Shown here in pieces: positions 22,501-34,256 of a stretch of 64,000 bases of DNA. The notes under the pieces were generated by a model that was not told where the DNA came from, made no database searches, and saw only the letters and a program-made list of their open reading frames with translations. Within the stretch, counting starts at the first letter, position 1; every line of letters begins with the position of its first letter. This stretch comes from Chaetoderma sp. LZ-2023a (taxonomy: Eukaryota; Mollusca; Caudofoveata; Chaetodermatida; Chaetodermatidae). The DNA is taken from NCBI GenBank assembly GCA_034401795.1, contig CM067370.1, positions 56,875,717 through 56,939,716 on the forward strand, read 5' to 3'. The position numbers and the translations under genes are program-made.

Positions 22501-25500
22501 ATGTCCGTGGCCTACGCTGTGCCGGTTGCTGGCATCTGACCTGCTGTGGACGGTACACAGGGGGCGCTGCATGAACGCGCGCCCTACGGAACAACTCAAC
22601 TTGCTCGCGCAATGCCCTCTGATTTTTGACTAGCGTGACTGTGTCCTGGAGGTGTCTACATTCCTCACACCCAAAGAGACCAAGACCGTACATAGGCATC
22701 CGCAGCAGCCTCCTGTGATGGGCACAAATTTCCTAAGGCAAATATGCGCCTCACCCTGACACTTCTAGTCACCACCCGTGTCATGCAGTCCAGAGCCAGG
22801 TTAATAGCAGGCTCTCTGAACTGAGACGGGGCTTGCTTGGCGCGAGACAGATGCTGTTACTACACCCTGTAACAGCTGGGAGACATGCGAGAGGGCCGCT
22901 ATAGATGCTCTAGGGCTCTCCTCTGCATCGAGTAACGCGGTATTTGCTGAACGCAGCACGTTACAGCGCTCCCGTGTCGGAACACGAGCCTGGCCGCTGT
23001 CTTTGCCAAGTGCGGCGTGATCATCAGTGCTCGGCTTTGGCACTGTACCATACTGATACGACACCACCTCGTGGGGGGGGGGAGGAGGGGGGGCCCTCGC
23101 CAGCCGTCTATTAGACCTAATTAGTCTCTGCCACCGTGAACATATCTACGATATGCTCTGCTAACGGCAGAGATAGCATAACAGTATTTGCCAGCTTTCC
23201 AGGCAACCACGGGCATTGATCCCACTGGCTAACCGACTGTTCCACATTGAGTTAAGGCCTGATGCTTACCAGCCATTGGCATGCATCAAACCAGTCTTCC
23301 TCTGTTGCCACCTGTGAGTGCTCGACAAGGCACGGGCCTTTGTCATCCTCTACAGCACTTGCAGGTGCAAACGTGGCTGGAGCCGTGGATGCACCTGGCA
23401 AGCCAGAGAAAGCATGCGGGCCCGAGAGAGCAGGGATGTTTTGCGTCATGGCTAAGCCGGTGCCATGGAAGTGTGTGGGGTGCAATTCACCATGGCCCAG
23501 ACCAGCCGCCGCCATATCCTCGGCAAACCGAGGTATGCGGTACTGGCGGTCATCCGCTCCAACACGGGCCACCCCTTGAACCATGAAGCCTACCCCTGTG
23601 GGAGTAGACCCATGGAAAAGTTCGCCTGTGCTCCCTGCGAGAGGTGCACGGTAATCCTCTTTCTTCTGGCCATGATAGATAGCCTCTGGGCTAGCAAAGA
23701 GCGCTAACCGGGGCTGGCCAGGGAAAGTACCATAACAGGAAGTGGTACCTTTGGGGCGCGGATATGACAGGCTCGAAGCAGCCCCGACCCAAGATCCACC
23801 GACGAGGCAAACCTCCAGCCGGGATCATTTAGGCCTGCTCCAGGATCTATTGGCAAGGCGGTGGGCCTTCCAAGAGCTACTGAAACCACCACTGATTCTT
23901 GAACACTTTCGGACCACGACCATGACGGACACCAGAATCAGCGGTGCTGGTTTTCTGTTCAGGGGCAAACTCTCTAAAATAACTTCACAAAGATAATTGA
24001 GCAAAAATTAGCATGCACAAAATGTAAACAAGCATGTGGTTTAGGCCAATATTCAAGAATGAGGCAATGTCAGGCTGCGCATGCGCGAGGTTGGGGCTCG
24101 CATCCAGCAGACTGTCACCTGTCTACCTGCCCAGTAGGGGCACATTTCTTTTTAAATCCGGGGTTATTGAGTCTAGGTCGATATTTAGGAAATATCATAG
24201 ACTGTTAGGGAGTTAAGTATATTTCTTGAAGTGAGAATGAGGAGATGCGATTTGATGGACAGACGGCGGACGGGGGCCATCGCATAAGCTCACTTGGCCC
24301 TTCGGGCCAGCTGAGCTAATAACAATTAGTAAATACCCCTCAAATGTATTAATCAACACTTAGCACCGGCAATGCAATAGAACAATCATAACATAGTTTT
24401 AAGACATAGCTTGTTGAATATTTTAAAACTAATTTGAATGGAAACTGCATACATTTAAATTAATTTCTACAACTTTAACACCTCCCCTGCATGGTTGCTA
24501 GGATTTTGATTTTAAATTCAAAGCTGTTGAACAGAATACATGATTATTTAACCCTTTGAACTATCATCATCCTACGTGTAATTGTAGCTCTTTGCTCTGG
24601 ATCCAGCATTAGAAGGCTGACAATTGTCTGCTGTGCTGCTTCTGATAATGACTCATCACCATCAGGCCAAGGGATGTCTGAAAATAGACAGTATAAATGC
24701 ATGCTAGTTTACTCACAGTGGATAACAAGAGGCACAAGGGCCTTAACGCTCACCTGGACCATTAGCATTTCAACCATTATCATTTGAACATACATAATTA
24801 GATTCAGCAGTAACAAGACAAATACAAAATTGAAAATTCAGTACGAATGATATTTAGTAGGAAATTAATGATGGACGCTAACAACACAATAAAATTGAAC
24901 TTTAGAGTCCGCCAAGGCAATAAACTAGATGATTTAAATCAAATAAGGCCCCCCCCCCCCCCCCCCGCAATGGCAGCCATGTTCCCATGAAGTTTCGTCA
25001 CAATATTCCAACCAAAAATAAAGTTATTGAACGAAAACCCAAAATTTCCACGGATGGAGACACAAATTCAGAGACAAAGGTATGGACGGACGGAGGGATG
25101 GGCTGACTGACCCACAAAATAATGTACATTTCCCTGGTACCATAGCCAATGTTCCCATGAACTTTCGTCACAATACTCCAAGCAAAGATAAAGTTATTGA
25201 ACGAAAACCCCAAATTTGCATGGATGGACAGACACAAATTCAGAGACAAAGTGATGGACATATGGAGGGACGGGCTGACTGACCCACAAAATAATGTACA
25301 TTTCCCTAGTACCATAGCCAATGTTTCCATGACGTTTCCTCACACTAATCCAAGCAAAGATAAAGTTATTGAACGAAAACCCAAAAATTGAATAAAAATC
25401 CAATATGGCCACCAAAAATAAAGTTTGGATTGGTCCATGACAACCGTGTTATATCAAGGATCAAGTTCTCTTGAACAAACTTTAATCCCATTAGATATCG

Positions 25501-28500
25501 ATGAAATTAAATCTAATCAGTTTCAGCATGATCCATACACCAGTTCATGAGATGTCATTTTCGATAACAATTAGATGGCCACAAGAATCAAAATTCTGTA
25601 TACAATTTCTGAAGCATACAACTCTAGGGTCCTTCCAGCCACGTTTTCTTGAAATTGGCTGTGGTTAATGAGTAGGCTTTTAAGTGATTTCCAGAAACTT
25701 TCAAAAAATTCAAGATGGCTGTCAGTAAAATTGACCAATCAAAATCCTCATTAAAGTCTTGAAGCCTAAAGCATAGAATTAGTCCACCTAAGTTTTCGGA
25801 AAATCCAAGACCGCCAGAAAAATTGACCAATCAAAATTTTGAATAGGTCTTCTGGAGCCGACCATCATAGGTTTGGTTGAAATCGGTCAAAGCATAAAGG
25901 AGGAGATGTGATTTGACGGCCGGATGGATGGATGGATGACGGCCGGCATGGCATAAGCTCACAGCTAATAATAATAATGAAACTAGATGTTTGATGTTCA
26001 ATGAATCAAACTTTAAGGTCATATTTATCTTAGATTATCATTATTCCAGATAAATACCATGACCTTTCCTGGCTGATATGATATAATGTCAATTGATGTA
26101 AATGTATACATTTTGCTGTGCGGGTAAAATCCCAAAAGTGAGATGCACAGTGCGCATGCAGAACAAACTTCTTATTTCTGCTAGGACCGCATGTTTGATC
26201 TGTAGCTGCCTATATATGAGGGGAGGTAAATGTACAGATAATAGTGGACCTTAACATACCTTTATTGAGAATATTTTGAAAGACTAACTCTGGAGTTTGA
26301 TCATTGAAAGGTGGTACTCCTGTGAGGAACTCAAACAAGCACACACCGAGTGACCACCAATCCACTGCACTGTCTGAAAAACAGAACACAGATAATACAC
26401 CTGCACGTGTTGGTTGAATGACTCAATACACTTTAATCAACGACACATGCAGAGATTATATATCAGGGTTTGAAAGTAAGGCTAGACCTCTAGCCAAACC
26501 CTAATAGAAATTTGTTGTGGTTAGCACTATGTGTGGAGTGCCCTGCCTGGTGGGTGAGGAACAATTTGTATCCTAATCCTTACAGAGATACTGTAAACCA
26601 TAACATAGTAATAATACACTAAACAAAAAAGTCATATTCTGTAGAAGCTGGGAGGAAACTGATGCAATTTTAACAAGAATTCCGCGTAATTAAACACCTC
26701 ACCTCTCCTAATTGTTGATGAGCATCAGAGGTCAGTGATCTTAACCCTTAACCTTGTGACCTCAATGTCATCCTGCTGAATACTAACAGCATAGCCAACC
26801 GTGTATTTATGTTTAGTTCTAATAGCCCTGGTCAGTCAATTCTGAAATAGTTTGCTAAATGCAAAAGCTTAACGTACAAAAATGTAGGTTTGTACGAGGG
26901 GTAGCATTTGGAACAATACCAGTACACATGTACACATTGGTTTTAATGACTGTGTCCATGTGTTTGTCATTCTGGTGCAAAAGTCTAATAATAATATCCC
27001 TCATGCCGGTTATTAAGTGGTGAGTGACAGGGTAGAGTAGACCTGGGAAATTATCTAACAATTCAATAAGCAACTTGTTTAGCGACTTTTGCACAAAATT
27101 CCTATTCAGCCATTGTTAATTACCATATTTACACAAAAACTGGCAATGTATATTTTAGCAAATTCCTATTTCATCACGACACTTGGACAAACCAGTAGCA
27201 AACAACAGTGAAGATTTGCCAAGAAAAAGAAATCTAAATATTTCATTATTGAATGTAAATTTGCAGGCCAAGAGGACTTTTTGGAAATTTTACCACTGAA
27301 TGGCTGGCTCAGTTAATGAGCCAGTCATTTGAGTGGTAAATTAAAAAAAATAGTCTTCTCTCAGCCTGCAAATGGACATTTAATAACATATTCTTCAAGC
27401 TCAGTATAGAGTCATGTACAATGCTACAACATACGAGATTCATAGCGAGTATTAACTTATAAGATCTAACTTGAACAGTAATTCACATCCATGCGTAGAC
27501 GTCTCATTAAAGGTGTCAGTTATTTTACCCTTTAACCATCGAATTTATTCAAGTAAACTTCGATTTTCTCATAGAAAATGTCCATTTGCAGACCAAGAAG
27601 ACAATTTTTGAAAATTTACCATTGGAATGAAAGGCTCGGTTATCGCGCCAGTCATTCCAGTGGCAAATTAAAAAAAATCTTTTGGTCTGCAAGTGGACTT
27701 TTCTCAAGACCACTGCAGAAGCCATTTTTGGCTGATATGAGTGTTAAAGGGTTAAAAGAATGTCTCCCCCCCACCCCCGTGATGACAATAGATGGAGGGT
27801 AAACATGTATAATAAGAGCAATCTGAGATTGCAGAGCCTGGCCCTCCAATTTTTGTCACACTAAGAAGTTTCTGGATTTTTCAGGGGTTTTCTGATTTTA
27901 CGGATTTCTTCAGATCGTGCCAAAAGTTGTGGAACCCTAGTGTATGGTCGCACCCTTCCCGAGATATGCATAGATCCCGAATTGGATCCGATCTGGATCC
28001 AGGTTTTTTTTATCGGCTTCATGGTCAAAATCCGGAAATGCTCTTGCATAGGAAGTTCTTTCCTTGTGTTAAAATAAGATCCAAATCGAATCACTAGTTT
28101 TTAAGATACAGGTGTGGGCGAATGGACGGACACACAGACCCACAGACAATTACAATAACCTCAGGTAATTAGTTAACTAGGCGTAATACTCAGACAACAT
28201 TGGGGATGGCAACGTATTGGGAGAAATAACTTCTGAGGAAAACAAGTATCTTATTTGAGCCTGGGATACATGTTTTCAGACAGAAATGCACATTTCATGT
28301 ACAGGATTATACATCTCATCTTCCTACTTCATGGCCAATGTTCCCATAAAGTGTTATCAAAATACACCAATCTAGTGTAATGTTATCGAACAAAAGCCCA
28401 AAATTTGCATGGATGGATGCATGTACACATGAGAATATGTCTCACGTGTTGAGCCCTTTAGTTTTTCCGCATACCAAACATCATATGTGGCAGTCTCACG

Positions 28501-31500
28501 AAATAATGATTTCTTAAAATATTATACCCCCTTGATGAAACAAATGTCCAATGAAAAACTTTAACATTCTTCTAATTCTTGAAAATGAGACAAATCACAC
28601 AGAAATAAATCATGCAAAAGTATGGGAAAATGCATTTTAATTTTACTGAAAAATGAATGCAATAATGATATAGAACAAATCTGTAATGGTTTGTTAGGCT
28701 CAGATAAGCCCTTAATAAATTAAGATCATTGAAAAATTTTAACATTCTTCTAATTCTTGCTCCACAATACCTTTAAGTCCAAACCATGTAAAAATATGTA
28801 AACAATTTTAAAATCATTTTCATTATGATGGGGTATGCAATGATGACATAATCTGTAATGTTTTACTGACATTGGATAATTACGCCTTGATCAATTAAAT
28901 GTCCATTGAAATACTAACATTTACATAAATCTTGGTGCAAAATAAGCCCAAACGCGGTCAAAATATTGAACAAGTTTGAAAATCATTTGAATTATGATAG
29001 TTCCTAGATACAATCATAGCATTGATCAAATCTGTGAAAGTTATATTAAGACCAGATACGTGATTGATGAATGAACCCCTCTTGTGTCAATTTAACACTA
29101 ATCAAAGCTGGACAAAATGGCATCTACAGTCGTCTTGTTCTGCATCCTTTTATCGAACAAGATAAGAGTATTTTTGAAAACTTACCACTGGACAAAATGC
29201 TGGAATGAGGAGCTCATCCAGTCATACCAGTCGTAAATTTTCACAAAATAGCATTCTCCTGGCCTCCAAATTGACACTGACCTAGCAAAGATTTGAATTT
29301 TCTTGACCATCAACTGGCAAAGATGACATTTTCAGAAAGCTATTTTGGTCACTTCCAGTTGTAAGTTTATAAAAAGATTCTTCTCTGGGCCATTAAATGG
29401 GTATTCACTGAATAAATATTTCAATTTAAAAGAAAAGGCTTTGACCATTAAAGTGCTAATTGATATAAGTAGCATTTTGAACACTGAGATGCTGTTGACA
29501 AGAGGGGGGTAAACGTCCCTTGAAAAATGTACCTGTTAATGTATCTACATTTAGCTATTACAGGCTAATTGTCTTTCTTTGTCCGCATAACAACAAGTTA
29601 ACATGACATGAATAGATTTTGTGTTCTGTAGTCTATTAGCTTCATCATTAATGGTGTACTGATATAATGATTAAATACCATGTCCTTTCTGAAGCAGTAG
29701 CTCAGGTGCTAGATAGTCAGGTGTTCCCAGAATCCTTTGTTCATCATCAATTGGTTCTGCCCCTCGGCGGACACTTTTTGGTGTCCTATATGGAGTCTTG
29801 TTTCTTAGTCCTATAGGCGTCTGGACTGTCCAGCCCCGGGGTTTCTGATTGTTAAAGCAAAACAATAATGAATAAAGGCACAAAAGCAAATGACCAGGAT
29901 AGAGCTATCTATGACATTACAATCTCAAAAGGTGTGTAATCTAAGCCATGAATGTATCCAGATGACCAGAGATAATAGGGTGATCTGATCTGTTACTCAA
30001 GTATCTGACCTCATAATCAAATACGTCACATATGTGCGGACATCACAATCAAAATGACTAAGTCATGAAAGTAGCTGAAATATGTCTTTTGTGAATTTAT
30101 AAGTTAAAACATTCTGTTGAATATTTTAAGCTAAAAATTGTTGAATCGTTTGAAAAGATTACATGTACTCCCAATTACTTATTATTAACCTTACAAATTT
30201 AAGCTTACCACTCAAGCCTACAGATTAGGGACTGGTTTCGCAAAGGTGCATAAGTAAAGTAGACAATAGATCAATCAGAATAGTTCATTTGACACTAACA
30301 CCATACTTACGCTCACTATTGGACAGTTAACCCTTTGAACCATGGATTCCAAGAATCTCAATCTCACGGTAGCTATACAGGTAAGCTGGTGAATATTTTG
30401 AAACAAATTTGACAGGAGAAATACATGTATGTTACTGTCATAGCCAGGTTCCATATCATTCACATTCCATCACACTTCTGTAAACTTTCAGTGAAACATA
30501 TGAGCTATTGTTGGCAAACAAGTTGATTTAAAGACCTTAACCAAAAGTACTTTTACAGACGCCGATCGAATTAGTTATTGTTATGTCTCGCTTTCTGCTT
30601 CTTACGATAGCAACAGCTCCGATTCAAATTAGTTTCAACAGTGTTCAACAGCGTACCTGTATATTTACATTGAGATGTAGACTGTGAATTCAGGTTTCAA
30701 ATTGAGTTTAATATGCATAAAAAGTGTGCAGAAGATTAGCTTGGAATGGGAAGGACATAGCTAGAACTTGAGCCCTCTATGGGGCTCTCCATGACATATG
30801 ACTGTACATCTACATGTTCACAAAAACATACATATATACTGTATATACCAAATTCGAACAAGAGCAATCAGAGTGCTACGATATGTTAATGAATATAACA
30901 CGTCTTAGTTGTGCCGCTGAACTTGTATAAGTTGGTTGGTCCATCGGTCGATCAAACTTGTTAAATTTCTGACAAAGTGTCCTATGTCGCCTCTATAGTA
31001 TGTCGCCTCTCTATATAGCATGTCGCCTCTATAGCTTGTCGCCTCTATAGCGTGTCGCCTCTACAGCGCGTCGCCTCTATAGCGCGTCGCCTCTATAGCG
31101 CGTCGCCTCTATAGCGCGTCGCCTCTATAGCGCCCTCTATAGCGCGTTGCCTCTATTGCGCGTCAACTCTATAGCGCGTCGCCTCTATAGCGTGTCGCCT
31201 CTATAGTGTGTCACCTCTGTAACGTGTCGCCTGTATAGCGTGTCACACTTGTTTTAAACTTTTTCACTCGCTTTGCTTTGCAAAGAAATCACGCTTTATC
31301 AGAGCTAATAACATATGCATTCAATCTCTGTCAGTATCCTGGTAAGAGCAGGATGGGCTTAATCATTTAATGACATTTCTTAAATAAGGATCGAATAATC
31401 GTAAATTCAGTTTAAACACCATAAACAAAATCTAGCCTATGTTTTTTCACGAGAGAGTTGATATTCACCATTACGAAGACTATGATATATACTAATATAT

Positions 31501-34222
31501 CCAACTGGCTCAATTATACACAATTATACACAGAATTAACAATGAACCCGCTCCTATTATGCAGGTAACGAGCTGTCAGATCACGGTGCATGTAGAAGCC
31601 TGGCCGCTCAAGTGTGGTGCATACACTGTATGACAAATCACCAAGATATTAATATCATTGGTTTACAATTAGCAACTGTGTAATATGACCTAGCCTCTGA
31701 CACAGAGGCCGGACCACTTCGTAATGGTAAGTATCAACTCTCTTGTGAAAAAAGAAATCTTAGACTTCATTTATTTCACTTCAAGCGTATACTTACCATT
31801 ACAAAGACTATGATATACCCAGAATAAGAGCATTTGGAGGGAGGGAGGCATAGTCATTAGACCAGCTGTTTACCTGAAAGACTACTTTTGCTTTTGGAGG
31901 CACAAAATGATTTTATTTCCTCTCTTATGAATAACCGCTGATCCGGATCCCTTGGTGTTGGGTTCAGATAGGAACCAGAGAGAGCAGCAGTGGAGGCTGA
32001 TTGCCTATCCAATCGGGATGATACCCGACTGTAAGCAACTGCAATGACCCCGATATGACCACCTCCTCTTGGCTGCTGAACTCGTTGAACATGGGGTGCT
32101 ATGTGAATGCGTTCACGGCAGACCACTTCAAATTGCTCTCGTAGTGTCCTCTGCTTGTTCACCAGTGTGACCGTCTCCAGGAGGTGCTGCATCCCTCACC
32201 TCTGAAGAGGCCAGGACCAACCACAGTCACCCGAATGAGTCTATTGCATCTGTCACCTTGCTAGGAAACTCCTGGTGACACTTTGTGGCAAACAGTCCAA
32301 AGTCAGGTTGATGCCATCATGCATGGCTCTCTGGACTGAGATTGGCGATTGCTGGCGAGAAGTGGATGCTGTTACAACCCCTTGTCACCCAGGGGTGGGG
32401 GTGGGGGGGGGGGGGTGGTGGTGTTCTATTTGCTTTAATGGAATCCTCTGCCTACTCAAACATGTTTAAAACATGCTTAGCATATGGCAAGGAAGTCGTC
32501 ATCGGCTTGCCCTGAAGCCATGGGCGTTGAACCCATGTGATAGACGACGGGGTGGTGCTTGGTGCAATGTGAATAAGATGCTTATGAATTGCAAGAAAAC
32601 TAAATCTTTGTTCATATGTAACAAAGGAAAAATAGAAAACCATACTGTTCAGCTCCAGTTAAACAATGCAGTATTAGAACAAGTTAGCAACTTCAAACTC
32701 TTAGGCGTGACAGTCGACCAATTTAAATTGGAAAACATATACAGATAATTTATGTACTAGGAAGATAGCTGGGCTACTAGCCTCTATGTGAAATGACGTA
32801 TTGATTCTGAAAGGCTTGTAAGATGCTTCTTGTCCTGCCGCTAACGGTTAGTGTCCGTCGAGTCTGGATACCAGAGCACTGTTTGCACGCTCCTTTTATA
32901 CTCTCTGGGCTACACTTGAGTGTACCCGATTGTACCTGATCTTATGGGTATGGTAGAAAAATTATATTGTTCTAGTCGGTTTGTACTCGGTTGCCTGTGT
33001 AGGTGTACCCGGTTTACTGTGTACTGTGTGATTTTGTACCCGAAGTGTGGCGGTAAAGTGTACAGGTAAGGTACTGGACTTGGGACTAGGTTTCAGTCCA
33101 AGCGTTGTTGAACCAAATCTGGGTCAACTCTTCTCAGATCTAAACTGATTCTTTAGACGACTGAGATTGAAACTTCACTTCCAATCACCTCCGTCTTTCT
33201 GGGGCAATGAGTCCATTTCCATGCACAGAGCAAACTAGCTAAAATGTTATCCTACGTCACTGAGACCAACTACAGAGCAGTCCGAAATGCTGCTCTAAAA
33301 GCGCCATTATTCAGCCACAGAAGAAATCCCTCTTTCAAAGATACATAATTAGTATCAGGCAAATTTATAAATGCCAAAACATATGGATGGCATCAAGGCC
33401 AAAAACATAACCAACCCAGTCACCCCGCACAACAAACTAAACTGTATCTTCTGCCACAAAATGGACCAAAACCACACATTTCACTGCTTTCACACAGGGC
33501 TCAACTAACACATCAAAACTAAAACATTTTATCACACAACCAATGTGGTTTATTTAATCACATGTAATACATGTTCAAAACAAGAGGCCCAAGTGGCCTG
33601 TATCGCTCATCTGCAATTATTGGCCACTGGCACCAGGCCGGGGTCAAATACGGTTGGATCAAATACAAATACATGATTTCTATTTCTTTCAAATACAAAT
33701 ATGCCATTCTCAATTTTAACAAATACAAATACCATCTTTCAAACACAAATATAATCTATCACATACAGACGCAAATTAATAATTCAATGTCTATATTTCA
33801 ATCATGTCACATATTAAGGGCAGATGTTGTAAATCCCTGTTTATTTATCTAAATACTGACATCTTTCTGATTTTGTCCGACCAAACCATGTGTGGTTCAG
33901 TTGTTTGTCAAAAAAATCATTCTTAGGTTAAACTAGATCATATTTCATCAATCCCCCAAGCAGTTTCAGAGAAGATTTTAAGACATTTCTAAAAATCTGC
34001 CAAAATCCAAGATGGCCACCGGCCCAATTGGCCGATCAGCTTAGTTTGAACAAACTTGAATCTCTTGAAAGTGTGATGCCTATATATTTGACTTATTACT
34101 GACAGTGCTTGAAGTTAGTTTTCTCGAAAATCGTAAACAAATACATGCATCGATGATCGAGTTTATCGGATTGTTTATCTTCATCATTATTGTTTTTTCG
34201 CAACAAGAGGTAAACGAAATGG

Positions 34223-34256
<34 letters not shown>

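Larger units (their letters stand above)
15315..24234 (-). mobile_element. Complete DIRS-type retrotransposon, copy A (degraded, split by a TTAA element)
   Basis: On the minus strand the order is gag-like region, RT, RNase H, tyrosine recombinase, then an internal complementary region (ICR) and terminal repeat, as in DIRS elements. Inverted terminal repeats lie at about 15340-15512 and 24058-24234. The ICR at about 15594-15690 is complementary first to the left terminus (TAAACGAAATC...) and then to the right terminus (...CTTGAAGTGA), which sets both ends. It is 5.46 kb long when the 3.46-kb insertion at 18253-21709 is removed. Its ORFs are broken by many stops and frameshifts. DIRS elements integrate with a recombinase and make no target duplication, which fits the flanks. 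Confidence 0.88.
14168..24318. repeat. Pearl-like dispersed repeat, copy 1, interrupted by DIRS copy A
   Basis: The head 'aacaagaagcccaatggcc' begins 25 bp from a MASTL exon. Tandem 'aagatggc...gaccaatcaaaattct' units run to 15314, where a DIRS element begins. The remaining end resumes at about 24235 (gaggagatgcgatttgatgg) and finishes with 'cataagctcacttggccc' and 'ttcgggccagctgagctaa'. The uninterrupted relative at 24727-25975 shows the two halves are continuous (gcataa joined to ggaggagatgtgatttga). Confidence 0.75.

Noticed and set aside
23465..23996. Plus-strand ORFs opposite the DIRS A gag region
   Set aside because: They oppose the recognised element strand, and no domain is visible.
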